Shown here: piece after piece, positions 1-8,929 of the stretch
Position numbering within the stretch: the stretch's first letter is position 1
How the letters are laid out: each line of letters starts with the position of its first letter
NCBI RefSeq assembly: GCF_002899945.2
Contig: NZ_PPEG02000002.1
Coordinates: 434,001 to 498,000 of the forward strand
Length of the DNA: 64,000 bases
Source of the DNA: Chryseobacterium viscerum
GTDB lineage: Bacteria > Bacteroidota > Bacteroidia > Flavobacteriales > Weeksellaceae
Reading direction: 5' to 3'
Notes under the pieces: generated by a model
Database searches by the model: none
The model's input: the letters and a program-made list of their open reading frames with translations, nothing else
Told to the model about the DNA's origin: nothing
Translations under genes and position numbers: made by a program

Positions 1-2
1 AC

Positions 3-923
3 TCCACAAAAACAGTACATGTAGATTTTGTAAAAGGAAAAAAATATGACATTACCATTGAATTTCATGAAAACCGTGGTGAAGCCAACCTTGAACTGAT
101 CTGGAACTATGGTCTGCATGATTACCAGAAAGATTATAAAGAAGCTTTACATCTTGCTCAAAATGCAGACTATATTGTTGTCACTGCCGGAATTCATGAA
201 GGTGAATTTCAGGATCGTGCCTCATTGAGTTTGCCGGGAAATCAGGAGTCTTTTATTCATGAAGTTTCAAAATTAAATAAGCCGACAACCGTGGTTTTAG
301 TTGGGGGTTCAGCCATAAAAACAATAGCCTGGAAAGATAAAGTAGGAGCTATATTGGATGTTTGGTATCCGGGAGAAGAAGGGGGAAATGCAGTAGCAAA
401 GACTCTTTTCGGTGTTGAAAATCCTTCCGGAAAATTACCCATCACTTTTCCTATGGAGGAAGGTCAATTGCCTTTAACCTATAATCACCACCCAACAGGA
501 AGAGGGAATGATTACTATGACCTGAGTGGTGAACCTCTGTATCCGTTTGGGTTTGGTTTAAGTTACACGACCTTTGAAATTTCCGGTTTGCAGCTGGACA
601 AAGCGAAATATTCAGAAAATGACACCATTATTGCTAAAGTCAATGTGAAAAATACAGGCTCAAAGGCCGGAAGTGAAGTTGTTCAGCTGTATGTAAAAGA
701 CTTATTGGCTACCGTTTCAAGACCTGTTATTGAGCTGAAAGGATTTCAGAAAATAGAATTACAGCCTGGAGAATCAAAGTCTGTCACTATTGAAATTCCG
801 ATAAAACAACTGCAGTTTTTAAATGAAAAAATGGAGTGGGCTGTAGAAAAAGGAATATATAGAATTATGGTAGGTAATTCATCGAAGAACCTTCCTTTAA
901 AACAAAATATTGAAGTTTTATAA
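3..923 (+). CDS. Glycoside hydrolase family 3 beta-glucosidase, C-terminal part (5' end outside window)
   Basis: The reading frame is open from the window edge, so this is the last ~306 residues of a larger enzyme. The first ~40 residues look like the end of a PA14-type beta-sandwich insert. Next comes the GH3 C-terminal alpha/beta domain: AQNADYIVVTAG, then DRASLSLPGNQ, then VLVGGSA, and WYPGEEGGNAVA followed by NPSGKLPITFP. A fibronectin III-like domain closes the protein (YPFGFGLSYTTFE onward). This order is typical of bacterial beta-glucosidases and xylosidases that release terminal sugars. The catalytic nucleophile lies in the missing N-terminal domain, so substrate cannot be judged. The internal TTG at 225 is not the start, because homology continues upstream of it. 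Confidence 0.9.
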   Translation, partial: STKTVHVDFVKGKKYDITIEFHENRGEANLELIWNYGLHDYQKDYKEALHLAQNADYIVVTAGIHEGEFQDRASLSLPGNQESFIHEVSKLNKPTTVVLVGGSAIKTIAWKDKVGAILDVWYPGEEGGNAVAKTLFGVENPSGKLPITFPMEEGQLPLTYNHHPTGRGNDYYDLSGEPLYPFGFGLSYTTFEISGLQLDKAKYSENDTIIAKVNVKNTGSKAGSEVVQLYVKDLLATVSRPVIELKGFQKIELQPGESKSVTIEIPIKQLQFLNEKMEWAVEKGIYRIMVGNSSKNLPLKQNIEVL

Positions 924-927
924 CAAT

Positions 928-956
928 AAAAAAGAGCAGAAATTTCTGCTCTTTTT
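928..956 (+). terminator. Rho-independent terminator after the GH3 gene
   Basis: A perfect hairpin pairs AAAAAGAGCAGAAA with TTTCTGCTCTTTTT and begins 5 bases after the stop codon. Its A and T tracts would also stop transcription from the convergent gene on the other strand. Confidence 0.85.
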
Positions 957-978
957 ACGTATATATTGTTGAAGATAT

Positions 979-1860
979 CTAGTATTTTCTGGCTAATAGA
1001 ACGTTCAGTAAGAATGTTCCTGTCCAGTTACTGTTATTAGATCCATTATTTCCCATGAAATCAATACGTGCTACAGACACGGTAAGTCTGGTTCTTCCGG
1101 AAGTACCATTATTAGCAAGGCTTACAAACGAAGCTGTAAATACATCCGGGAAACTTGAGTTGTTCCCTGCGGTAAGGATAGGATACATATTAGAAACATT
1201 AAAAGGAGTACCCTGATATTCATAGACAAGAGTCATTCTGCTTGCATTGGTAAAGGAAGCCGTATGGGCATAATCTACTGATGATTTACTGATGATCCAC
1301 CATCTGTCAGTGGCGCTGCCCGTGTCATAACCTGCATTAGCATGAGCGGTCCAGTCTCCAACAGGAGCAGTTCCTGACGCATGAGGAGGAACAAAAAGTT
1401 GTGTACCATAAATTTCTACGTTGCTGGGTTTAGGAAGAACCGTAAATGACAAATCCCATGTTCCACCGGTTGTATTACTGTTGTTGACCACTTCAGCATA
1501 AGCTCCTGTAGGAATTATAAATGAAGCAACCGGATTGCTGTCAATTCTTAAGGTATTACCACTGGATGCCTGTAACGTAATCGCATTAGGAGAGATGTTT
1601 TTGATTTTATAAATTCTTCCTGTATAGCTTGTTGTTCCCGTTCCGATGACAGGAAGTGTGAAGGTTGCATCTGCTGTTCCGTTATAAGTGATATAATGAT
1701 CGGTAGACAGAATGCTATACGTTGTTGCAGTGATCTGGGTATATCCGGCTCTTAGTGAACCGTTGATGGCGAGGGTGCTGTTTGGAGTTAAAGTATTAAT
1801 GCCCACTTGTGCAGACAGAGGGAGAGCTCCAAATAAAAGGATTGAGATGTATTTTTTCAT
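979..1860 (-). CDS. Secreted flavobacterial hypothetical protein (VGINT-type)
   Basis: A 293-residue protein. The start is placed at the ATG at 1860 because MKKYISILLFGALPLSAQ is a good signal peptide; the frame extends 18 unlikely residues further upstream. After cleavage comes VGINTLTPNSTLAINGS, a motif common at the start of Bacteroidota surface proteins that resemble phage-tail or collagen-like stalk proteins. The rest is Thr/Ser/Asn-rich and beta-strand-like, without recognisable catalytic motifs. It converges on the GH3 gene. An extracellular or outer-membrane structural role is plausible, but the function is unknown. Confidence 0.75.
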   Translation of the reverse strand: MKKYISILLFGALPLSAQVGINTLTPNSTLAINGSLRAGYTQITATTYSILSTDHYITYNGTADATFTLPVIGTGTTSYTGRIYKIKNISPNAITLQASSGNTLRIDSNPVASFIIPTGAYAEVVNNSNTTGGTWDLSFTVLPKPSNVEIYGTQLFVPPHASGTAPVGDWTAHANAGYDTGSATDRWWIISKSSVDYAHTASFTNASRMTLVYEYQGTPFNVSNMYPILTAGNNSSFPDVFTASFVSLANNGTSGRTRLTVSVARIDFMGNNGSNNSNWTGTFLLNVLLARKY

Positions 1861-1982
1861 ATTTATAAAATTTGGTTTCAAACAAAAATATAAAAAATAT
1901 GATGCAAAATTCACCTCGTAAGGAATAAATGATATATTTTAATATTAAAGATGGGGACGTGGTAAAAAAATGAATAAAAAAA

Positions 1983-2369
1983 TTAAATCAATCTGCAGGG
2001 TACTTCCAGATCCTCAGTAAGATAGTAGCTGCAACATAGCCTATGATAGCCGTCCGCAATGATCAGTTCATTCTGACCTCTTACCAGTAGTATGGGCGAA
2101 AGTTTCTTGTTTTTTTCTACTTTTTTCAGGTTTTCTTTTACATGAATATTGGTCTCCGGAAGCAGGGCAAGCTTACTGGCTCTTAAAATATCTTTCGACT
2201 TTTTTGTGATGGTAGGTGCTTTCTTTAATTTGTCAACCCTCTTTTTTGCCTCATCCGGCGTGAAAAGAAGTTCCAGATAATCCTGTGCTGCAGGAAAATC
2301 ATGGTCTTCAGGTTCTTTCATCCAGATGCTGTTTTTGGAAAGATTATTTTTTTTCACAGACGTTTTCAT
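1983..2369 (-). CDS. Small ParB/sulfiredoxin-fold-like protein
   Basis: 128 residues with no signal peptide. The N-terminal half is lysine-rich. The C-terminal half has LSPILLVRGQNELIIADGYH followed by RLCC, resembling the ParB N-terminal (ParB/Srx) signature in which a hydrophobic strand precedes an I(A/D)G(Y/N)HR loop. No helix-turn-helix DNA-binding part is present, so this is not a partition protein. It stands alone between two secreted-protein genes. The fold assignment is moderate and the function is unknown. Confidence 0.65.
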   Translation of the reverse strand: MKTSVKKNNLSKNSIWMKEPEDHDFPAAQDYLELLFTPDEAKKRVDKLKKAPTITKKSKDILRASKLALLPETNIHVKENLKKVEKNKKLSPILLVRGQNELIIADGYHRLCCSYYLTEDLEVPCRLI

Positions 2370-2494
2370 AAGTGCTCATTTAAATGATAAATAAATGTAT
2401 GAAAAAATGTTGGTATGATATATGCAAGATTTGTCATGAACCAGAATGAATTTAATTAATAATATAGAATTGATTGAAATCATTCAAAAAAAAT

Positions 2495-2767
2495 ATGAAC
2501 ATTATGAAAAAGGTATTAATTTCAACACTACTAGTATTAGGTTTATCTATGAATGTTTCTGCTCAGAAACGTCCGCCAGCTCCACCGCATCCCTCAAAAA
2601 CCGAGCTGGTTAATATTAAAATGCAAGAGCTTACCAAAAAATATAATATGGAGAAAAAACTGATCCTTAATCATCCACTTGCCACCAAACAGATGAAGAG
2701 AGATCAGATGAAAGCTTTAAATAACAGATTTCAAACTGAAAAACGATTGCTTCAAAAGGCGAAATAA
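2495..2767 (+). CDS. Small secreted basic protein, hypothetical
   Basis: About 90 residues beginning MNIMKKVLISTLLVLGL with an SPase I-type signal ending near VSAQ. The ATG at 2504 is an equally good start. The mature part has a short proline-rich stretch (RPPAPPHP) and then a highly basic, helix-forming tail rich in Lys and Met. It resembles small periplasmic Spy/CpxP-like helical proteins in composition only; no family signature is certain. It is monocistronic with a terminator ~90 bases downstream. Confidence 0.65.
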   Translation: MNIMKKVLISTLLVLGLSMNVSAQKRPPAPPHPSKTELVNIKMQELTKKYNMEKKLILNHPLATKQMKRDQMKALNNRFQTEKRLLQKAK

Positions 2768-2856
2768 TGCAGAATTCTTGCGGTTATTAAAATCTAAAAG
2801 CTCGTTTTTTATATCTTTAATTTTGAGAAATTTTCAATATAAAATAAAAAACATTG

Positions 2857-2887
2857 AAAGAGAGTGCGTATTGTGCTCTCTTTTTTT
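2857..2887 (+). terminator. Rho-independent terminator
   Basis: AAAGAGAG pairs with CTCTCTTT around an 11-base loop and a run of T follows. It probably ends the transcript of the small secreted protein gene. Confidence 0.7.
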
Positions 2888-2995
2888 ACTTTAAATTGAA
2901 TGAAAATAGCTTTGTTAATGCATTTTAAGATCAGTTTTCAGAAACATGAAACATCCAATATTTTTCCTTAAATTCGCATAAAAATTTTTAAAGTA

Positions 2996-4384
2996 ATGAA
3001 TTACGATATTATTGTCATTGGAAGTGGTCCTGGTGGATATGTTACTGCGATCAGAGCAGCACAATTGGGTTTCAAAACCGCAATTATCGAGAAGGAAAAC
3101 TTAGGAGGAATCTGCCTTAACTGGGGATGTATTCCAACTAAAGCTTTATTGAAATCTGCTCAGGTTTTTCATTATATCAACCATGCTGAAGATTATGGTT
3201 TGAATAAAGTGGAGGCAAGCTTTGAATTCCCGAATGTGATTCAGAGAAGCCGTGGTGTTGCCAGCAAAATGAGCAAAGGAATCGAATTCTTAATGAAAAA
3301 GAATAAGATTGACGTAATTCTTGGTACTGCAAAAGTACAGAAAGGAAAAAAAGTTTCTGTTACAGATAAGGATGGTAAAGTAACTGAATATTCAGGAAAC
3401 AATATTATCATTGCTACAGGAGCTCGTTCAAGAGAATTACCAAACTTGCCACAGGATGGTAAAAAAGTAATCGGATACAGACAGGCATTATCTCTTCCTG
3501 AGCAGCCAAAATCTATGATCGTTGTAGGTTCTGGAGCGATCGGGGTAGAATTTGCTGATTTCTATAACACAATGGGAACTAAAGTAACTGTTGTTGAATT
3601 TATGCCAAATATCGTTCCTGTAGAAGATGAAGAAATCTCTAAGCACTTAGAGAAATCTCTGAAAAAAACGGGGATCGAAATCATGACCAATGCTTCTGTA
3701 GAAAGCGTTGATACAAGTGGTGAAGGAGTAAAAGCTAATGTAAAAACAGCTAATGGAAACATTACTCTTGAAGCTGATATCTTATTATCTGCTGTAGGTA
3801 TTGCTGCTAATATCGAGAACATCGGATTAGAAGAAGTAGGAATCCAGACAGACAAAGGAAGAGTATTGGTAAACGAATGGTACGAAACTTCAGTACCGGG
3901 TTACTATGCAATTGGAGATATCATCCCAACTCAGGCATTGGCTCACGTTGCTTCCGCAGAAGGAATCACTTGCGTTGAGAAAATCAAAGGAATGCACGTT
4001 GAAAAAATCGACTATGGTAATATCCCTGGATGTACATATTGTCACCCTGAAGTAGCTTCTGTAGGTCTTACTGAAAAGCAGGCTAAAGAAAAAGGATACG
4101 AAATCAAAGTAGGTAAATTCCCTCTTTCTGCAAGTGGTAAAGCAACTGCAAACGGAAATACAGACGGATTTATCAAAGTGATTTTCGATGCTAAATATGG
4201 TGAGTGGTTAGGATGCCACATGATCGGTGAAGGAGTAACAGATATGGTTGCTGAATCTGTGGTAGCTAGAAAACTGGAAACTACAGGTCACGAGATCATC
4301 AAGTCTATTCACCCGCACCCAACAGTTTCTGAAGCAATTATGGAAGCTGCTGCTGCTGCTTACGGTGAAGTGATTCACATTTAA
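2996..4384 (+). CDS. lpdA: Dihydrolipoyl dehydrogenase (E3)
   Basis: A 462-residue FAD/NAD disulfide oxidoreductase that reoxidises dihydrolipoyl groups of 2-oxo acid dehydrogenase complexes and the glycine cleavage system. The N-terminal FAD-binding motif is GSGPGGYVTAIRAAQ. The redox-active disulfide is in GGICLNWGCIPTKALL (CxxxxC). The NAD-binding Rossmann motif is GSGAIGVEFADFY. A second FAD contact is in YYAIGDI, and the C-terminal dimerisation domain ends with the catalytic HPHPTVSEA. Length is normal. No E1 or E2 gene is adjacent, so it is probably shared by several complexes. Confidence 0.96.
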   Translation: MNYDIIVIGSGPGGYVTAIRAAQLGFKTAIIEKENLGGICLNWGCIPTKALLKSAQVFHYINHAEDYGLNKVEASFEFPNVIQRSRGVASKMSKGIEFLMKKNKIDVILGTAKVQKGKKVSVTDKDGKVTEYSGNNIIIATGARSRELPNLPQDGKKVIGYRQALSLPEQPKSMIVVGSGAIGVEFADFYNTMGTKVTVVEFMPNIVPVEDEEISKHLEKSLKKTGIEIMTNASVESVDTSGEGVKANVKTANGNITLEADILLSAVGIAANIENIGLEEVGIQTDKGRVLVNEWYETSVPGYYAIGDIIPTQALAHVASAEGITCVEKIKGMHVEKIDYGNIPGCTYCHPEVASVGLTEKQAKEKGYEIKVGKFPLSASGKATANGNTDGFIKVIFDAKYGEWLGCHMIGEGVTDMVAESVVARKLETTGHEIIKSIHPHPTVSEAIMEAAAAAYGEVIHI

Positions 4385-4410
4385 TCTGAAATACAAAAAT
4401 CTATATCATA

Positions 4411-4437
4411 AAAGCCTGGAGAAATCCAGGCTTTTTT
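4411..4437 (+). terminator. Rho-independent terminator after lpdA
   Basis: A perfect 10-bp stem (AAAGCCTGGA with TCCAGGCTTT) around a GAAA tetraloop, followed by T residues. Confidence 0.9.
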
Positions 4438-4467
4438 CATTACTACTAATCTGAAATATAGTAAACT

Positions 4468-4500
4468 AAACCTCATAGGTTTCAAAAACCTGTGAGGTTT
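4468..4500. repeat. Intergenic palindromic repeat unit
   Basis: AAACCTCATAGGTTT and AAACCTGTGAGGTTT face each other across three bases. Each arm is itself nearly palindromic, giving nested CCTC/GAGG symmetry. It lies past the lpdA terminator and is not followed by a T tract, so it is more likely a dispersed palindromic element than a terminator. Confidence 0.6.
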
Positions 4501-4674
4501 GGTATTAAAACATATTAATTGATCATCATAGGAGCACTACAAATTAATCCCATTCTGATTTTTTGTAGTGAATTTTTTGACGGAATATTATAGATTTTAT
4601 TAAAATAATTTTAAAATCAACATATTTATAAAAATTAATCTCATTATCTCGGGCTGTTTCCTTACATTTATTCA

Positions 4675-5475
4675 ATGAATTCGGAGAGAGTAGGACTTGT
4701 TTTATCGGGTGGCGGTACCAAAGGAATCGCTCATGCAGGAGTATTAAAATTCTTACAGGAAAAACATATTGAGGTTGATATTCTTTCCTGCTGTAGTGCC
4801 GGATCTATTGTAGGCTGTCTTCATGCCATCGGAAAAACGCCGGAAGAAATTCTGGAATTTTTTAATTCCATCTATTTTTTCAACTGGAAACACTTTACAT
4901 TCAATCAGCCGGGACTCGTTTCTTCAATCATATTCAGAAACTATCTGAAACCTATTTTTCATGAAATGAAACTAGGAGATCTGGATATAGAAGTGAAAAT
5001 TGTAGCAACAGAACTCGTTGCCGGAACCCAGAAGATTTTTGACAAAGATTTTGAGATCGTTGATGCCATCATTGCTTCATGCTCCATTCCCGGAATAACG
5101 ACTCCCTACATTATTGGTGAGGAAATGTATTGTGATGGAGGAGTGCTGAACAATTTTCCTGCTGATATCATCCGGGATGATTGTGATAAGCTGATCGGTG
5201 TATTTGTATCTCCACCCAATGAAGCTAAGATCAAAGATCTGAACTCAATCAAAGCCATTGTTTCCCGTTCTTATGACCTTCTTTCCTACAGAATTGAAAA
5301 AATAAAATTTGACTACTGTGACTGGTTTATTTCTTCCCAGAAACTAGCTGCCTACGGAACTTTTGAACGCAGAAAAGACAAACTGGAAGAGATTTTCAAT
5401 ATTGGTTACAAGGCAGCCAAAGAAAGCTATGAAGAGAGCAGTCTATTTACAGAATTAAGACAATCCGGAACATAA
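4675..5475 (+). CDS. Patatin-like phospholipase family protein
   Basis: 266 residues, close to the RssA/YlbK-type patatin length, with no signal peptide, so probably cytoplasmic or membrane-associated. The oxyanion-hole motif is SGGGTKGIAHAGVL near residue 11. The nucleophile-elbow serine is in CCSAGS near residue 42, where the first Gly of the usual GxSxG is a Cys. The catalytic Asp is in CDGGVLNNFP near residue 158. The predicted activity is hydrolysis of acyl esters of membrane lipids. The gene is a single transcription unit with its own terminator. A TACATTTA box 5 bases before the ATG suggests a very short or absent 5' leader. Confidence 0.88.
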   Translation: MNSERVGLVLSGGGTKGIAHAGVLKFLQEKHIEVDILSCCSAGSIVGCLHAIGKTPEEILEFFNSIYFFNWKHFTFNQPGLVSSIIFRNYLKPIFHEMKLGDLDIEVKIVATELVAGTQKIFDKDFEIVDAIIASCSIPGITTPYIIGEEMYCDGGVLNNFPADIIRDDCDKLIGVFVSPPNEAKIKDLNSIKAIVSRSYDLLSYRIEKIKFDYCDWFISSQKLAAYGTFERRKDKLEEIFNIGYKAAKESYEESSLFTELRQSGT

Positions 5476-5502
5476 AAAATCCCGCACCAGTGCGGGATTT
5501 TT
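5475..5502 (+). terminator. Rho-independent terminator
   Basis: An 11-bp stem AAAATCCCGCA/TGCGGGATTTT with a 4-base loop and a following T-rich stretch, starting at the last base of the patatin stop codon. Confidence 0.9.
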
Positions 5503-5602
5503 ATTTTATAAGAAAGGAAAGTAATTTTGAGTTCTTAAATGATAGTTATAGAAAGACAATAATAACTTCCATCTTCAATCCTCCCTCTTCCCACCTTTAT
5601 AC

Positions 5603-6040
5603 TTAATTTTTAACGACATATCCATCCTGACGCACGATTTCACGATCATTAGCATCGTTTACCACCAATGTATAAGGTGCTTTTTTCGCAGAATCTGTAA
5701 GGTAATTTCTCCAGATCTGGTAACTGTGACCTTCATTGTTGAAAGCAATATAATAATTCCCTCCTGAACCATCAGGAATCAGTTCACCATCGCTGATGAT
5801 CATGCTAGGTTTTGCTGTAATCTTTGCATTGGCATTCCATGATTGGTAAAGGTATTTGCCGTTGGGCTGCTTGTCGATTCTGATCTTAAACTTTTTAGTT
5901 TTAATAATAACCGTCTTAGGGACCTGCTGAAGGGCAGAAGAGGTTATAAAATGATCTGTTTTCGGGTTCGGAACTTCTTTAGCAGCCACGAAAGAAAACT
6001 GAGCTAAGCAGAAGGTTCCTAATAAAATATGCTTTATCAT
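5603..6040 (-). CDS. Secreted hypothetical protein
   Basis: 145 residues. The N-terminus MIKHILLGTFCLAQFSFVAA is a clear signal peptide. The mature part is beta-rich and contains GKYLYQSWNA, DGELIPDGSGGNYYIAFNN and SYQIWRNYL, a pattern of short strands with aromatic residues. No catalytic motif or named domain is recognised. It is monocistronic and convergent with the patatin gene. Likely periplasmic; function unknown. Confidence 0.7.
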   Translation of the reverse strand: MIKHILLGTFCLAQFSFVAAKEVPNPKTDHFITSSALQQVPKTVIIKTKKFKIRIDKQPNGKYLYQSWNANAKITAKPSMIISDGELIPDGSGGNYYIAFNNEGHSYQIWRNYLTDSAKKAPYTLVVNDANDREIVRQDGYVVKN

Positions 6041-6486
6041 ATTAAATGGTTATTGGTTAACATTTCAGACTCTATCAAATATAGCGCCATTTTTCAATTG
6101 TAAAGAAGAAGTATAAGGCTGGTAAAGAGACGTTTGAGGTCACAAAATGTTTGGTTTTAGAAAATAATAGATCTGATTTTCAATTAATTATCGTTTTATT
6201 TGTGAAATATTGCCAGATTCTGAAACAAGTGAATACTTTTCTTATGTACATTTGTACCATCAAAGGATCTCGTTCCTTTATTATCAAAATGAAACTAATT
6301 AACTTTAAGTTTTTTCTATTAAAAGTATCAGAAATCATCTTCACGATTTTTAATACATCTCCTCCTATAACTTCTTAATTTTTTCGAAAGAATTATCATA
6401 TAATTCTTACTCTGTTTTTTCGTATTCCGAAGAACCAGAGCACAATCCCTGTTTTCAAATTTAATCAAAAACAAAACAAACAAACT
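6041..6486. other. 446-bp intergenic region upstream of the SPFH gene
   Basis: Strongly AT-rich. A TACATTTG box at 6247-6254 matches the Bacteroidota -7 consensus on the plus strand and could drive the SPFH gene with a ~230-base leader. The open frame 6151-6378 has no start context or protein character that persuades me. Nothing else is evident. Confidence 0.4.
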
Positions 6487-8424
6487 ATGGAATTAGCTTT
6501 TCATGGCTGGATGATTCCGGCCGTAATTGCACTTTTGTGCGTAATTTTTTACAAATTTATTTTGAGAATTTTCTTTGGATTAATCATTGTGCCTCAGGAC
6601 AGAATCGGTTTAGTTACCAAAAAATTCGTACTGGTGGGTAAGCAGGAACTTCCGGAAGGAAGAATTATCGCAACCAATGGAGAAGCTGGTTTTCAGGCTC
6701 AGACATTAGCTCCAGGGGTTTATTTCAGAAAATGGATATGGCAGTATTCTATCGATTTTCAGCCTTTTATAGTGATCCCGACCGGTAAAATAGGATTATT
6801 ATTAGCTAAAGATGGTGCAGAATTAGAAACAGGAAGGATTTTAGCTAGAAAAGTCGACTGTGATTCTTTTCAGGATGCTGAAGCTTTTTTAAGAAACGGA
6901 GGGCGAAAAGGTCGCCAAACTGCGATTATTGCACCGGGATCTTACAGAATCAATACGTTGTTGTTTGAAATAGAATTAACGGATATGACTCAGATTCCTG
7001 ATAATGCAGTAGGAGTTATCACGACAATGGAGGGAAGTCCTTTAGAAGAAGGTCAGATTGCAGGTAAAATTATCAATGACCATAATAAGTTTCAGGATGT
7101 TGATACTTTTTTAAATAATGGCGGCTACAAAGGTCTTCAGGAGCAGGTGATCCTGGCGGGTTCTTACTTCTTAAATCCATGGTTTACAAAAGTTGAAATG
7201 GTGAAAATGACGGAAATTCCGATTGGCCATGTTGGAGTAATTATCAGCTATGTGGGAGAAGAAGGAAAAGATTTGAGCGGAGTTGATTTTAAGCATGGAA
7301 ATATTGTTGAAAAAGGGCGTAAAGGCGTTTGGGCCGAACCTATTGGTCCCGGGAAATATCCGATTAACCCTTATATTATGAAGGTTGAACTTGTTCCTAC
7401 CACCAATTTAGTATTGAACTGGGCTTTTGAAAGAATAGAATCTCACCAGCTCGATAAAAATCTTTCAACCATTACGGTACGAAGTAAAGACGGTTTTCCT
7501 TTCAATCTTGATGTTTCGCAAATCATTCATATTCCTACGTATGAAGCTCCAAAGGTGATTGCCCGTTTTGGAAATATGATCAATCTTGTCAGCCAGGTTT
7601 TAGAGCCAACGATTGGAAATTATTTCAGAAACTCTGCGCAGGATAGTGATGTGATTGCATTTTTGGGAACCCGAAAAGAAAGACAGCAATCGGCAAAAGA
7701 CCATATCAGCAGTGTTTTGGAACAATATAATGTAAATGCAGTTGATACTTTAATTGGAGCGATTGTTCCTCCTGAAAGTTTAATGAAAACTTTAACGGAC
7801 AGAAAATTGGCAGAGGAACAGAAAATTACTTATGAAACTGAAATGCTGGCTCAGGAAACGCGTCAGGCGCTGGAAAAAGAGACGGCTGTTGCTGATATGC
7901 AGAAGGAAATTGTAAAGGCAGATCAGGGAGTTTTAATTGCGGAAAGAATTGCAGATGCTTCGGTGAAAAAGGCAACGGGAGATGCCAATTCCGTGAGACT
8001 ACAGGCGAATGCCGAAGGAGATAGATTGCAGCTTTTAGCAACAGGTGAAGCCGAGAAAACGAGACTTCTCGCCAAAGCCGAAGCTGAAAAGATAGAATTG
8101 CTGGCAAAAGCAAGTGCTGAACAAATTTCATTAACCGGTAATGCAGAAGCGGAAAAAATTCTTGCCATCGGTAAGTCCAATGCGGAGTCTTATAAATTAT
8201 CAGTGGAAGCCATGGGCGGCAATAATTTTACCCAATTGAAAATAATGGAAAATATAGCTTCACAAAATGTGAAAATAATGCCTGATGTTCTTATCGGGGG
8301 AAGCGGAGATTCTGCAAATGGCGGAATCAGCGGACTTCTGGGACTTCAACTGCTGGAACAGGTTCAGAAGAAAAATGTGGAAACGGTTTCTGTAATTGAA
8401 GAAAAACCGGATAACAATTCTTAA
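6487..8424 (+). CDS. SPFH/band-7 (flotillin-like) membrane scaffold protein with internal repeats
   Basis: 645 residues. One N-terminal membrane segment (about residues 8-38) anchors the protein. Residues ~90-315 hold three related units, each starting IPxGxxGxx or IPDNAVGVI and ending in a PGxY or AGSY turn; two include DxFQDxxxFLxNGG. The SPFH/band-7 domain follows (VRSKDGFPFNLDVSQIIHIP, then ARFGNMINLVSQVLEPTIGN). Next is a long Ala/Glu/Lys coiled coil with repeated A(E/K)AEKxxLLAKA units (~470-590), and a Gly-rich turn before the tail. SPFH proteins oligomerise into ring or cage scaffolds in membranes. The length exceeds classical flotillins because of the repeats. The small membrane gene downstream may be co-transcribed. 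Confidence 0.85.
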   Translation: MELAFHGWMIPAVIALLCVIFYKFILRIFFGLIIVPQDRIGLVTKKFVLVGKQELPEGRIIATNGEAGFQAQTLAPGVYFRKWIWQYSIDFQPFIVIPTGKIGLLLAKDGAELETGRILARKVDCDSFQDAEAFLRNGGRKGRQTAIIAPGSYRINTLLFEIELTDMTQIPDNAVGVITTMEGSPLEEGQIAGKIINDHNKFQDVDTFLNNGGYKGLQEQVILAGSYFLNPWFTKVEMVKMTEIPIGHVGVIISYVGEEGKDLSGVDFKHGNIVEKGRKGVWAEPIGPGKYPINPYIMKVELVPTTNLVLNWAFERIESHQLDKNLSTITVRSKDGFPFNLDVSQIIHIPTYEAPKVIARFGNMINLVSQVLEPTIGNYFRNSAQDSDVIAFLGTRKERQQSAKDHISSVLEQYNVNAVDTLIGAIVPPESLMKTLTDRKLAEEQKITYETEMLAQETRQALEKETAVADMQKEIVKADQGVLIAERIADASVKKATGDANSVRLQANAEGDRLQLLATGEAEKTRLLAKAEAEKIELLAKASAEQISLTGNAEAEKILAIGKSNAESYKLSVEAMGGNNFTQLKIMENIASQNVKIMPDVLIGGSGDSANGGISGLLGLQLLEQVQKKNVETVSVIEEKPDNNS

Positions 8425-8455
8425 TTTTAGAAAAATTAAGCAATAAATTTTAGTA

Positions 8456-8890
8456 ATGATTTATATAGTTCAGTCAATTATTGCACTTCTAATTATTAGT
8501 TTTATTATTTCCTTCCTTATTTATACTTATTGTAAGATTTTTAAAAAAGAATCTAGAGCCTTGCTAGTTACTCTTTTTAGTTTTATTTCACTTATGTTAA
8601 TGGATAGAGTACGCGATCATTTGATTAAGAATGAGCTTATAGAGAATATAAAGACTTCGAAAATCGAGCAGAGTAATTTATCTTTTTCAAAAAGAGAATT
8701 GTCAAATATTACTGTTGTAAGTGAGAAAATAAGAACCCTTGACAAGAATATTTATATAGTGCTTATGCCGCAAAAAGATACGATATACATGAACCAGGAT
8801 TTTCATAACAGAAATAAATTCTGGGTCCACTATAAAAAGTATGAGATTTTACACATGAAAGTACCAGTAGGATATATCATTAAAAATTAA
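8456..8890 (+). CDS. Small membrane protein, hypothetical
   Basis: 144 residues. Two closely spaced hydrophobic segments (about residues 3-27 and 36-49) are followed by a ~90-residue soluble part that looks beta-rich (NIYIVLMPQKDTIYMNQDF). No known domain is recognised. The gene starts 31 bases after the SPFH gene on the same strand and shares its terminator, so a joint transcript is likely. The base composition is more AT-rich than the SPFH gene, which may indicate recent acquisition or low constraint. Confidence 0.65.
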   Translation: MIYIVQSIIALLIISFIISFLIYTYCKIFKKESRALLVTLFSFISLMLMDRVRDHLIKNELIENIKTSKIEQSNLSFSKRELSNITVVSEKIRTLDKNIYIVLMPQKDTIYMNQDFHNRNKFWVHYKKYEILHMKVPVGYIIKN

Positions 8891-8892
8891 AA

Positions 8893-8921
8893 AAATCGCC
8901 CGAAAAAATTTCGGGCGATTT
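8893..8921. terminator. Bidirectional terminator between convergent genes
   Basis: AAATCGCCCGAAA pairs with TTTCGGGCGATTT, with A-rich and T-rich flanks on each side, between converging transcription units. Confidence 0.88.
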
Positions 8922-8929
8922 CATATTTT

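Noticed and set aside
1983..2369. Chromosome partition ParB
   Set aside because: Only the short ParB/Srx-like half is present, with no helix-turn-helix and no ParA nearby.
6151..6378. 75-codon open frame upstream of the SPFH gene
   Set aside because: TTG start, AT-driven composition rich in Ile/Phe/Leu, no family features; the region is more likely a leader or promoter.
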